Part shown: one piece after another, positions 44,744 to 55,742 of the stretch
Position numbering within the stretch: the first letter of the stretch is position 1
How the letters are laid out: each line of letters starts with the position of its first letter
NCBI GenBank assembly: GCA_010093485.1
Contig: MU001505.1
Span: forward strand, 337,375 to 401,374
DNA length: 64,000 nucleotides
DNA from: Karstenula rhodostoma CBS 690.94
Taxonomy: Eukaryota > Ascomycota > Dothideomycetes > Pleosporales > Didymosphaeriaceae
Direction of reading: 5' to 3'
Notes under the pieces: model-generated
Database searches by the model: none
What the model was told of the DNA's origin: nothing
Seen by the model: only the letters and a program-made list of their open reading frames with translations
Made by a program: the position numbers and the translations under genes

Positions 44744-46289
44744 GGTTACGGTCAGAGATTCTGGGGTATGGTTGGTGTTGTTGTTTGCTTTGGATATTCG
44801 AGTTACGGGTTATGGTTTAGTTTGGTGTTTTGGTGGGTTTTCGGGGGAGGTATATGTAGGAGGGGTGTGTTGTTGTCACTGCCAGCCCTCATCGTAGGAT
44901 GTGAACTAGGGGTATGGCATGTTGTTTATGCCTATTGGGCTACGTGTTTGTTATCGTAGAGTGGTGTTTTTTGGAAGTACTTGTAGCTTGTTGGTGGCCT
45001 TGAAATTCACAGGAAAGATATTGAGTGGAACTTCGTTGGCATCACCTTGTACAGGTCACAATTTTAGGAAAGCCATGTGTGAAACCATGAAGCAATGAAG
45101 TTAGTGTAGGTAGGGTGCTGATTCTGACTCACGGTGCTTTGATGTGATACAATTTTAAAATTCAAGAGCTCACGGCTGTGACTTCATTGTCTAGGCAGAA
45201 GACAACTTTCTGCCCCTAACTCAGCCGAGGAGTTGTAGGCAAGGCGCTAGGTACAATTAAGGTAAGTCATTCAGGCCAGATTTCGCTTTAATCGAATCGT
45301 TTTGGATCTCCCAAATGGTTCAAATCCCTCACCTCGCAATGCTTACGGTCATGGATCGTGAAGACAGAGCAGGATTTCACCGCCATGCTGTAAAAACTTG
45401 AAGGAACAACCATGCATTTAGTACGGTATGAGAAAAGGCCAACATCGACCTTAGCAAGAGCGTCTGGTTTCATTGAGGGTGGGGGAGAACTAAAGCGCGA
45501 TCGGTGTTGCCGGAAATTCATCTTCCAAAATGACTCGCTCAAAGTTTGCAGTTCTGGTACCAAGGCTGTTTTTATGGGAAAGCTACCCGTATGACCCTTT
45601 CCTCCATAATGAAATGGTTGGAGATTACCTGGCTCATTCCGACAACCACGGTCTCCGATATGTGGCGATATAATGGGCCTATCACACATGCACAGCTGTT
45701 ATGACTCTAGCTTCGGTAGCCATGTCTGACGGTTTGTACGTACTTTGCCTTTATGACTACCTAGGTTCGTCTCATTAAATGACAAGAGGCTTCGAAGTGA
45801 TAGCTGACCTGAGTTTAGGTCTTGGCCTCAACCCAGGAAGTCAATTTCCGCTACTAGCGCCCTATTCCCAAAATCCCTACCCCGCATACTGTGCTTCCCC
45901 GGACGCCACTCGATCTTGAAATCGGCACAATCCCAAGGAATCTAACTCATTTGAGTCTGAGATTCGCCTTGGCAACTATAGGAAGTTCGAGTACGGCTTG
46001 GCTGTAGGGTCACGACTAGACGAAGCGGACCTCGTTACCCGTGCGTGCTGTCGGGACTCGGAACTGTCGCTGCAAAGGCCATATGCGACGGCCATCAATA
46101 TGCATATGCGTACGGTTAGATACATATAGAGCTGCATGCCAGGTGTGGAGACCTTGAGATTCTTCATTGTAGATGGCAGGATCTACCATCCCTGGCTTTT
46201 ACTTCATTTATCTTACACCAATATTGCATGAATAACTGCGATCCACTACTGACTTGAACAGAAAAAACAGCATTCGGTTCTTTGTCATC
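44744..46289. other. Intergenic
   Basis: About 1.5 kb. A minus-strand frame at 45288-45689 (133 codons) has no motif and is not called. Nothing else supported. Confidence 0.5.
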
Positions 46290-48411
46290 ATGGCCGGCCC
46301 CAGTCGCCGAGAGATTGATGTCCTCACGGAGAAGGAAGAAGCTCGAGCAGTGCACATTGAGCATGCATCATCCGTAATTGAGTACGAAGCTGTGGAAATG
46401 GAACCGCGAATGAACCTCCAAACGTGCATGGCATTTCTTGTAAGCTGACTCTTGAATCTGATATCGTATCAACAGCAAAACTGACCGAATAACAGGCTCT
46501 TGCTTCACAATACAACGCCTACGTTCTAACACTTTTGATCCCATCCACGACACTCAATTACATCAACGCCGAACTCGGTCCAAATCCGAATTTCACATGG
46601 ATTACAGTATCGTGGGTGTGTTGTGACGCATTGGAAACATGATTGCATGCTAACGTCGATAGACGCTCTGCGCATCCTTCCTTATCTCCATCAGCGGTCG
46701 CCTCTCAGGTCTGTTGCACGGCTCTTCAGCCCCGAACCGCACTGATAGTTCATAGATATCTTCGGACGCCGATACTTCATGATCTGCGGATCGGTCATCA
46801 GCTTCATCGGAACAATCGTTGGGGCGACAGGCAAATCCATCAATCAAATGATCGCTTCAGGTGTGTTATTTGGCCTTGGATCCGGGTTCCAGGAGATGGG
46901 GTACGCCGCTTGTCAGGAGATCGTCCCCAACAAGTACCGCATGTGGGCTATCGGTATGGTGTAATTCTCCCAACCCGTGGTCTCGCTCACGCGTGCACAG
47001 GCATCTTTGATATTCTCGGTATAATCGGTCAACTGGGTCCCATCGTCGCATACACGTTCCTGGGGAAGACGGACATCGGATGGAGAGGCGCATACTGGTA
47101 CAGTAAGTTATGTCAAAGTTCCGCCATACCCATGGAACCTCTAACGTTTTTCCAACATAGTGTGTGCCTTCCATGGCTTCTTCATGATTGTTCTGGTCTT
47201 CACCTACTATCCACCAAAGTTTTCCACGAAGCACCAGAACGACGGCAAGACAAAGACGCAACTCGTCAAAGAGATCGACTATATTGGCTTATTGCTCTTC
47301 GTTGCAGGTTGCGTGCTCTTCCTCCTCGGAATCAACTATGGCGGTCGCCAACACCCTTGGAAGAGCGCGCACGTTATCGCTCCTATGGTAGTCGGTGTGC
47401 TGTGCCTGGTTGGCCTCGGTTTCTACGAGGCATATGCCGACTTGCCTCTGCCGATTATGCCACCTAAGATATTCAAGAAGTGGAGAGAGGTAACGATGCT
47501 GTACGTCGTGTGTTTTGTCGGAGGGATGCTCTACTGTAAGTCTCCCTGTCTACAACGGTACCGATGCTGAATCTAGATTCCCAGACTCTTTGAACGTTAC
47601 CTGGCCCCGTCAGTCCCAGCTCCTCTACACCGGCCCCAACAAGATCATCCAAGGGCTCTATGCGGAACTTATCCCACTTGGATCCATTGCTTCCGGCCTC
47701 CTGGTCGCCTTCATCATTCCGCGTATTGGACACGAGCGCTGGACGTTAGTCACGAGCATGATAATCGAAACTGCTCTCATAGGCTCTATGGCTTCACTCA
47801 CAGTGGATAGTCGAATCCAGGCCATCGCTACCGTACCCTTCTTGAACATCAGTGTTGCCACACCGTAGCTTATGGTGTTTGCTATGATAAGTCTGGGTCT
47901 TGGCGAAGAGTTCAAAGACGATATGTGAGTACACTTCGACTTGGCAGGCTCCGTCTCCTTAGGCAAGAACTGACGCACTCCATCAGTGGCTGCGCAGTGG
48001 GCCTCGCAGGTACCTTTAGGCTTCTTGGTGGATCGGTCGCGACCGCAATCTACTCTGCAATAAACAACAACACATTCGCGAAGAAGCTTCCTGGCGAAGT
48101 ACTAGCGGCCGCACCCGGATTCTCTGATGTCTGCTTTGATTAAAGCCGCAGCACTGAACACAGCAGCTGCCTACAAAGCTGTGCCGGGTATCACGAATGA
48201 GGTTATCGCAGCGACACAGATGGCAGTGAAGGAGGCGTATGTACAGGCATACAAAGTGACGTATCTGAGTGCGCTGGGATTTGGAGCTCTGGCTATATGT
48301 GCGGCGATGATGACGAAGAGCACTGATAAGCACATGAAGAACAACAAGCGTATAGTAAGGCTCGAGAATGAGAAGTTCAAGGAAGAGCAGAACGAGGCTG
48401 CGACCGCGTAA
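46290..48411 (+). pseudogene. Broken MFS efflux transporter, TRI12-like
   Basis: Major-facilitator drug/toxin exporter of the fungal TRI12 type, spread over eight exons: 46290-46439, 46496-46615, 46663-46708, 46756-46953, 47001-47102, 47161-47535, 47585-47924, and 47987 onward. Splices are canonical and give a continuous 12-14 TM reading (GRLSDIFGRRYFMI, GFGxGSGFQEMGY-type motif, GMLYYSLNVTWPRQ, GCAVGLAGTFRLLGGSVATA). Two lesions: TAG at 47866-47868 inside VATP/LMVFAMISLGLG, where CAG (Gln) would restore the frame, and a frameshift near 48120-48127 between AAAPGFS and MSALIKAAALNTAAAY. The C-terminal TM and tail remain recognisable to 48411. Exon structure is otherwise intact, so inactivation looks recent. 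Confidence 0.85.
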
Positions 48412-48642
48412 GGTTGGATGAGGTCGTGGGGCGAGGGAGGAGGAATTGACCAGGCCTTACTATATTTGGAATAGCGTGAAACAACTCGGGATCATCAAAG
48501 CATCTCTTTCTGCGTCCCACCACTCCTCCATCTCCCTGGCATCGCAGTTGGTTTTGATGTCTATAAAGCCGAAGCAATGTAATCGTGCTTGCTTAAACAT
48601 GAGAGCCCATTGTGTCCCTATGCAGTCCCGACTCGATATTGA

Positions 48643-48999
48643 TCAATGCACCCAACGCTTCCACCGATCTCCTAGCCAGGACGTCAGAAACACGATAATT
48701 GCGACCGTAAAGAGTCCAACATCCGGGGTGACGTCTTTTCCTTCCTGCAATAGCTTGATAATCCCGCCACCCTGAGCAACAGCGAAAAATAGAGCAGCCC
48801 ACGGTCGCGCTCGGGGAGAAAAGAGCAGGGTACCGAGGGCAACGTCGAAAACGGGAATTAATTGCGTGTATTCGGTGTTTGGTGCTCGCTCTAGCTGATA
48901 TTGATGGAAAATTGGTGTGTGTTGTCCGTGTGTAAAGCGACTGAATGCGCCATAGTAAAGGATGCTTTGGAGGCCGACGCGAAAGAGAGCTGCGAGCAT
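48643..48999 (-). CDS. Small integral membrane protein, 118 aa
   Basis: Single exon from ATG 48999, converging on the broken MFS gene. Three to four hydrophobic helices: about 1-18, 47-62 (LIPVFDVALGTLLF), 66-86 (WAALFFAVAQGGGIIKLLQEG) and 93-112 (VGLFTVAIIVFLTSWLG). Polar loops hold conserved-looking HGQHTPIFHQYQ. Overall it resembles short fungal DoxX-like or unknown four-helix membrane proteins; I cannot name the family. Codon use is even and stop-free. Confidence 0.6.
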   Translation of the reverse strand: MLAALFRVGLQSILYYGAFSRFTHGQHTPIFHQYQLERAPNTEYTQLIPVFDVALGTLLFSPRARPWAALFFAVAQGGGIIKLLQEGKDVTPDVGLFTVAIIVFLTSWLGDRWKRWVH

Positions 49000-49191
49000 T
49001 TCGAGCGCGTACGAAATGTAGGTCAGGTGTTAAAAGGACAAGTTCGTATGATCAAGGGTTTTTGAGGCGCGAGCGACGTAAGAAACAGTAAGCACTAGCC
49101 TCCTAAGCGATATAGGTATTACAATGCAAACCCCTATCTCACACAACAGACTGCTAATGGGAAATACTCGATCGTTATTAGCTGTCAGTAT

Positions 49192-50238
49192 CTAGATGGG
49201 AAGCGTGTCATTGGCGGGCAAACATGGCCCCCGCGATGCTTCGATGCGAGCAGTTGCATTGACGACAAGATTCGCAAGAGGGCTTGTGCCACATTTGAGA
49301 CCCAAAACAAAGGCTTGACTATGCTACGGTAGGTGTCAGTAGTCATTCGAACATTGAGTTCACGGGAATACAAACCACATCGGCAAGAAATGGCGCAGTA
49401 TGCGTGTGGTCCATCGGATAGTTCGCATCCACAACTTCAGCCCCCAGCAACTTCTGCGCCTGCGCCGCGTAGCTTCCATGTTGTACCAAATATGTCTTAC
49501 CGGCCGGTCCCCCCAGTCTTTCTGTAACCAACCTTCGAACGTCAGTGAATATCTGGAGAGGTCAGACGTATCAGACTTACAAATCGTAATATGAAAAGAA
49601 TGATGGCTTGTATGAGTACGATCCTGACTCCCAGACATTGGTAGGAAGCTGCTCAGAGATAATAACACAAACAGCTCCAAGCGAAATAAACTTTCTGGTA
49701 GCTGTTTCGATATAGGTTGGGAATGTCTGCACAATCTCGGTAACGTTACTGTTTGCTGTCAGCTTGCTCATATCGCTACAGGCTCTCTTGACGTAACATA
49801 CTTGAAGACTACCGTGCAAGTCTCGTTTCCCGCGCCAGGGCAATCAGCTCTTCCCTTATCACCCGTAGTACTCGTGGAGCCATTTATAGGTTTACCGCCG
49901 TCGTTAATTCCCAGCTCAATAACCACGAAATCTCCAGGCTTCATTGCTGCAGCAATTCGGTCAAAGCGTCCTTCACGTGTGAAAGATCGGGCGGAACGTC
50001 CTGCGTATGCAGAGTTGTTCACGAAAGCATTATCACCAAATGAGTACTTGAGGTACTGTCCCCACCCCTCCGTCCCATTGTGACCTCCACCAGGCGCGGT
50101 CGTCGAATCGCCCGCCAGCCAGATCGTCGGTATGGCCTTGGTACTTGAAGATGTCGGAGGTGAATCCTGGGATCGTCCTGGTAAGGCCGAGGCGACCGCA
50201 AGGGGTAAGAGAAGGCTAGGCAGTGATAGGAGATGCAT
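49192..50238 (-). CDS. Rhamnogalacturonan acetylesterase (CE12, SGNH hydrolase), 297 aa
   Basis: Secreted esterase that removes acetyl groups from pectin RG-I, opening it to rhamnogalacturonan lyases and hydrolases. Exons 50238-49802, 49748-49581, 49532-49376 and 49323-49192, introns 48-53 nt. Start at ATG 50238 opens the signal peptide (MHLLSLPSLLLPLAVASALP); the frame upstream has no ATG. SGNH blocks: GDS with nucleophile Ser45 (WLAGDSTTAPGG), the oxyanion Gly/Asn in GRSARSF and ELGINDGG, and catalytic DHTH (PMDHTHTAPFLADV). The final exon, joined through GTTTGT...CGTAG, supplies the usual ending (QAFVLGLKCGTSPLANLV). Fully intact, unlike the PL4 lyase at the left edge. Confidence 0.93.
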
Positions 50239-51598
50239 CGTGTCAATGCGCAACAGGGATGAATCAAGGGTTCGCAGTGGATGCGGTCTGTGTGAAGAAA
50301 TGCTCGGCGCTCATTTATACATCTTATATTACGGATTAATTGCAAACCTTGTTAACGGGTAGATTTAGCATCATGGGGCCCCGCACTCTGAGGTAGAAAG
50401 ACTCAATGGGCGTCGGGTGAGCTGCGGCCGAGCGCCAGGTAATTCTCCGGTATCATGAACTACAACCGCTTGTCAGCTCAAAAAGGTCATTCTGCTACCA
50501 GGTTGAGGGCTAACAAATTTGATTTCGAACAGATGTTGCAAGACACGTGAGAGGAAGCTTACTCCCGTGGTCAAGTATGCGCATCCGTGCTGAAGCCTGC
50601 TTGTAGTACATTCATGCTCGACTGTCGTACTAACAACGACAGCTAACGAACTTCGAATGCTCGAACTGGCTCAAGTAATAGATCTCCAATTGATCTGAGT
50701 GTTGGCCAAAGGTCAAAGTCTTTAAAAAATTTGAACCCCCATTTCGATGTTCGCCGCAACCTAGCGATTCGAAGGTCCACAATACAGACGAGCGAACGAA
50801 CATTGAAGGGCCAAAAACCCCATTACACCCTCACAGGAAGTTCGGGTGCCTAGCGGGTCGAGAATATCAGACCTTGGAGCGGTCTTTTACAAGAGAAAAC
50901 CTAGACGCGCTAGGCACCCGTACTTCCTGGGAGGTGTACGCCACTGTGGCTCCACGTCTCATTTTGGTGGACGATAGCCGGTCCTTACAAGGGTAAGGGT
51001 ACGGCGGGACAAGGACGGCTTTGCGGAAGGTGCCTCGAACGTGCATTTGTACTCGCAGAGTAGTTGACTGATAGCGATTGACGATCTGTCTGGATTTGTG
51101 TAGAGGAGAGTATGCATATCTAGATTTTCCACCTCCTTTCTGATGGATAGGCCTCTGATAACACAGGCTGCGCCATCCATTGGTCAAAGAGCGCAGGATG
51201 TTTCAAGCTTGTTCGCTAGGGCAATATACAATAAACAATGGTCGAAACAAGGATCAATGCGCATCCCGGCACTTATATTTCCGCGAGATTGCTGCCGACC
51301 GCAAGCTGCAAAGCGCCCGTTTCACGCACCTTGCTCGGCAAAAGACCGGTCTCCACTCATGTCAAACCAACGAAGATTGTTCCTATCACTGCTTGCCAGA
51401 GCAGTCATTCGGTCCAAGAAGGGTACACTCTATAGGGAATCGACAAGGAAGATATCAAAGCTTTGCAGGGTCCAGACTACTGGGTGAATAGGTATATAAG
51501 TGGCAGCAGCCATAAATTCGAGTTGCCTCTATTCCTAGACATTCAGATCATCTGTCGAACCCTAGGCCAACCATCCTCACTCAACATCGTTCTGCATC
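50239..51598. other. Intergenic with inverted repeat
   Basis: About 1.35 kb without a supported gene; includes the inverted repeat at 50824-50938. Confidence 0.55.
50824..50938. repeat. Imperfect inverted repeat, about 35-bp arms
   Basis: 50824-50859 and 50904-50938 are inverted copies. The inner core GGGTGCCTAGCG is perfect and the flanking AGGAAGT and TACACC also pair, with a few mismatches. Spacer about 44 bp. Foldback or MITE-like; no coding capacity. Confidence 0.65.
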
Positions 51599-52135
51599 AT
51601 GAAATTCTCTCTCCTCGTCACAGCACTGGTCTACGCCTCCACGGCATCGTGCGCCGCCATCACATACACCATCCAAAAAGCATCCGACCCCACGGCAGAC
51701 CAAACAGACGCATATAACAAGATCGATGCTGCCATGAAGCTTGCCATCGCCCGCTACGACAAATACTGCAACGCGAAATGCACGAAGAAGATCATGATTC
51801 AGTACGAACCCGGCGTACCCACCGCGGACGGCAACTACAACGGCAACATGAGATTCGGCTCCAATCGCTCCTACATGACCGAGCGCACCGCAATGCACGA
51901 GATCGCACACACACTTGGCGTTGGCCAGACTGCAAACTTCGACTCTCTGTGCGCATCTGGCAGCTGGAAGACGGCACTGCCCCTGCTGAGGAGCTTCGAT
52001 GGGTCTAGCGCAGAGATCAGCTGCGGCGGGTCACATTTTTGGCCCTACGGGTTGAACTTCGAGACTGAGATGAGCGAAACGAATGCAAATCGACACGTGC
52101 AGATGATGCAAGCTATGCTCAATGATGGAATGTGA
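51599..52135 (+). CDS. Small secreted HExxH protein, putative metalloprotease, 178 aa
   Basis: Single-exon gene with signal peptide (MKFSLLVTALVYASTASCAA). A zinc-protease helix HEIAHTLG lies at residues 100-107 (zinc ligands His100 and His104, catalytic Glu101). The residue where metzincins place the third ligand (HExxHxxGxxH) is Gln110, not His or Asp. There is a fixed Cys set (Cys57, Cys61 and others) likely forming disulfides. The C-terminal part has a conserved-looking FWPYGLN. No lectin or carbohydrate-binding module is attached. Could be an active protease with a different third ligand, or an inactive secreted effector-like protein. Confidence 0.8.
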   Translation: MKFSLLVTALVYASTASCAAITYTIQKASDPTADQTDAYNKIDAAMKLAIARYDKYCNAKCTKKIMIQYEPGVPTADGNYNGNMRFGSNRSYMTERTAMHEIAHTLGVGQTANFDSLCASGSWKTALPLLRSFDGSSAEISCGGSHFWPYGLNFETEMSETNANRHVQMMQAMLNDGM

Positions 52136-53568
52136 GGAAGAGTTTTGACGAAACTTTCTTGTAAATAGTTCTATACCAATAACCCTGTCGGAAGTTTTGC
52201 GGTATGCTGTAAGCTGACGGGGTTCGTAGCCCGTGATGAGTGTATGCATGCCTTCGTTCCACCTGGAACAGACGGGCTTCTGTACAGTCGGTGCCAGCTT
52301 TGGCTTCAGTACGGCAATGGCAAGCCCATTCCGCCTTATACGAATACAGTCAAGTTCCATAAATTACCAGCATAATTTTCCGAGCGGTAGAACAATAATC
52401 TATGCTCGAATCAAGTTCAAGTAATCTATCATTGGCTACGAAGATCAATATCTCCGCCATAGATGGTACCGACTCCACGGAAAACAGTAGTCTCAGCCTG
52501 GTTAAGCGCGCGATCGAAGTCATAATTCTCAATTATTAGTTCAAAGTGGTCGCCGCACATTCCATGCACGCAGCGAAGGCGCCACCAGAGCAAGATCCCT
52601 GCACCATTGACGCAGTAACGAGGCACCGCGATCTAAATGCTGAATATGCACATTGAATGCGGAGTTCTAAGCCTATATTGGGCACCAATATACATTTTTT
52701 GGGTTTGCGAGGTTAATGTGAAGCACGGATTTCTTCTAACTACCGGCTCGTGAGTATATGAAGCGATGTTTCTTCAGGGTTCTGTCTCCTTCGGTATCTA
52801 CGAGCACAATCAACAATCGTTTTTCATGTTGCACTTTGCAAATTTCTAGAATAATGTGTATAAATTTACTACATTGGGCATCTTCCACAACCCAATACCG
52901 ACGATTGACGTTTGACTACAATATTCGCGGATCTCCCTCAGCTTCGACCGCAAAAACGTATGTTTGAGTTACTGAACAGATAGCGACGTGCGCCGCTAAG
53001 CCTTGCTTGCTTGACTAACTTTGTCTAACCATTAGGAGGCAGTTGCAGTCTATATTCTTTTACATCACATTATGGGACACTACCTCGTAATTTGTGTCAA
53101 CAATCAGAAAATCATTTTAAAAAAAAGGATAGCGACGCTCTAATTGAAAATCTTCAGCCAACAGAATTGCCATGTCTCACTGCTTCGGATTCTGCCACCA
53201 ATGCAGTAAGTCTCCTGCCTTTACTGGTATCGGGAAACTAAAGTGCCGGCCTTACGATCATGAGCGATGCGAAGGTTGTGTCGACAATTCTCACGACTGA
53301 TGCTGGGAGGTACCACAAAGACTAGGAAAGATGGCTGGTTTCGGCTAATGGCACATGTTTCGCTACAAAAGGATCCCCGGCGGAGCAGTGGCTGCTCTTG
53401 CCGTTCCTCACTTACGCAACGTGTGCTTGCATGTGTTTGGTAGCCAGTTTGCAACATATCAACATCCAGACTGCACCTGTAGTGGGGTGGTAATAGCATC
53501 CAGGCGTAATGTCACTGCATCTATTGAATTTAGAATTATCTGCCTATCTTCTTCAACTTCCCTTGAGT
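52136..53568. other. Intergenic, partly AT-rich
   Basis: About 1.4 kb without a supported gene; 52670-53140 is AT-rich. Confidence 0.55.
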
Positions 53569-55337
53569 CTATGCTTTGTCATCGGACGCTTCAACGGATC
53601 GGTTTCGCTCCATAGGCACAGTGGTACCCGCAACATTCGCGTCTTGACCATCGAACAGCACAGCGATCTCTTCCAGAGTCTAGCGTAACTCGTCAGCAAT
53701 AGTTCGCTGTCCCATGAGGAGGCGATACTTACAGGACCTCGTGTCTCCACATAGAGGAAGTAAATGGCCAAGCACTCCAGCACCAAGACCACGATGTAAA
53801 CAATGTAAAACTTCCAGCCCAGTGCCTCTAGCCCAATAGGGTTGACGTATTGGTTGAAGATACCCGCGAGACTGGTACCAATGAAGCACAGTGTCAATCC
53901 CTTCGCGCGGATCTTGAAAGGAAGGATCTCGACGGTGTAAGACACGGTTAATCCGGGCCAGGCGAAGCCAGCGGCTGCTATCATCAGCATGAGAAATCAG
54001 TGACTGGTCTGGGAATACGTACCGCCATAGAACAAGAAGATCATTGCAAGAACAGCTGAACCGGCTCCCGAGTCCCCGGTCTTAGCGTATACGGCGCTGC
54101 AAGCTGTCCAGATAGAAAAAGCAACCAGCATGCCTACTCCAGCAGTGAGGAATAGCACTCGGCGACCAACGCGATCCACGAGGAAAGCGCAGCCTAGGGA
54201 TACGAGCCAGCACCAGATTGTCAGGCCGCCGTTGATGGCTGCTTGGTTTGATGGGCTAGATTTGTCAGTTTGAGAAGGTCTATCCGGCCATGAAAATCCA
54301 CTCACTCTGTAATACCAATCGTGTTTAGGACTGATGACAAATAATAGCTGACGAGTCCATTACCGGAACACTGGGAGAAGATAGCGGTCAGAATGATAAG
54401 AAGGCATCGCTTCCTGTTTCCGGGTGTGCGAACGAGCTCGTACCAGCCACTGCTGGACGATGCGGCTTCCTCCAGCTCAATCGTCTGGCTGATCTCACTA
54501 AACTCCCAGTTGACGAAGTCGGTTTCAGTACCATTGCCGTGGTACTTGGTAAGGATCTTTTTCGCCTGGGCATATTTTCCCTTCGCGATAAGCCATCGGG
54601 GACTCTCAGGTATCATCCAAAGCGTGAGTAGCTGGATACCTGGCATCGCGCACTGAAGGCCAACCGGGAGGCGCCAGGAAATGTCACCAACGACGTGATT
54701 GAGAGTGCCAAACGTTGTCCAAGCAGCTAGGATGGCACCCACGTACCAAACCGTATTGTAGATGGTGGTCACCCGGCCGCGATGTCTCGGATGGGACACT
54801 TCCGTGATGAGGAGGGGACATGTTGCATTGCTGATGTTGCTGCCCATCCCCATTATAAATCGACCGGCAAGGAACATAGCGTCGGGGTTGCTTGCCTGTG
54901 GGCATGCCTGGATTGCTGCTCCAAGAATAACAAGGCAGCAGCCAATCCCAGTTCCAAGACGACGGCCGCAGTAATCAGCGACGTACGGAGTGAAAATAAG
55001 GACCGCGAAACCTCCAAATCCGGGGAATGCACCAAGCAATCCAAGGTGAGAACCGGTTGGGTGATGGAAGACTATGAAGCTTTAGCGGAGAACTGATTTG
55101 AGATGGAGTTCTCGTACAAGACTGCCATGCAGGCATCGTTTGAAGCCCGTTCAGAAGACTTCCATCGTACCCGAGCGTCGTGGAGCCGAGGAAGAGGAAT
55201 GGCATGAGCATATAGAGCTTTCGGAGCTCTGGCTGCTTGTACCACGGCCTTTCGTCCTCGCCGTGGGGGAGTTGTGCGAGGACCTCTTCATGGTGCATCA
55301 CCTCAACGCCTGCCTTGGTGTCCTTAGTGTCCTCCAT
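53569..55337 (-). CDS. MFS sugar transporter (lactose-permease/hexose family), 524 aa
   Basis: Plasma-membrane sugar:H+ symporter. Exons 55337-55118, 55071-54306, 54255-54023, 53977-53733 and 53679-53569; introns about 45-53 nt with good ends, all phases agree. Twelve TM segments. Sugar-porter signatures: GYDGSLLNGLQ in TM1, DYCGRRLG, RFIMGMG, PESPRWLIAKGK and DRVGRR. The C-terminus ends in a cytosolic tail after VETRGP-TLEEIAVLFDG. The wording resembles fungal lactose/L-arabinose-type permeases. The gene is divergent from the Zn2Cys6 gene at 55743, and the GH35 gene follows; the three likely form one catabolic unit with shared promoter words. Confidence 0.92.
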
Positions 55338-55611
55338 CGTCAGATTCGAGTACTATGGTGCAAAGATTGTGGACTGTCGCCTGTGTTCTGTTTCCAAACG
55401 GGGCGACGATCGTCTTATATGTCCCACCGTAGCGGTGTCGAATAACATGATTGCAGTCGCTAGTGGCATGCGCAAAAGTGCGGAGAGAATCTGGAGAGAC
55501 CTGTCTATCGGTAGTGTAGCCGGGCTGGAAGGCGGAGGTGGGTAAATCACCGCCTGATTTGGTCAACGAATGACTCGCGTGCAGTCTAACCTTCCAAAAA
55601 GGAGCCACCGC

Positions 55612-55623
55612 AAAATCATCGGA
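55612..55623 (+). promoter_or_regulatory. AAAATCATCGGA site 1
   Basis: Core of an 18-bp word CGCAAAATCATCGGAAAA (55609-55626) that recurs exactly upstream of the GH35 gene. It contains a CGG triplet as used by Zn2Cys6 proteins. Binding by the adjacent regulator is inferred. Confidence 0.5.
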
Positions 55624-55687
55624 AAAATTGGCCAGCGAGGATTATCCGGACACCATCGCTACGAGACGGTCGCGGCATGGGGTATTC

Positions 55688-55699
55688 TCCGATAATTTT
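55688..55699 (-). promoter_or_regulatory. AAAATTATCGGA site 2 (inverted)
   Basis: On the minus strand it differs from site 1 at one base (T for C). Centre-to-centre distance to site 1 is about 76 bp, and it lies 44 bp before the regulator ATG. Confidence 0.45.
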
Positions 55700-55742
55700 C
55701 CTTATATTGCGCAGACGGCTTTACACATGAGTATTGAGAAAC

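Larger units (their letters stand above)
55338..55742. other. Divergent promoter of transporter and regulator
   Basis: 405 bp; contains two copies of AAAATYATCGGA, at 55612-55623 and, inverted, at 55688-55699. Confidence 0.65.

Noticed and set aside
45288..45689. 133-codon minus-strand ORF
   Set aside because: No recognisable domain, signal or homologous feature.
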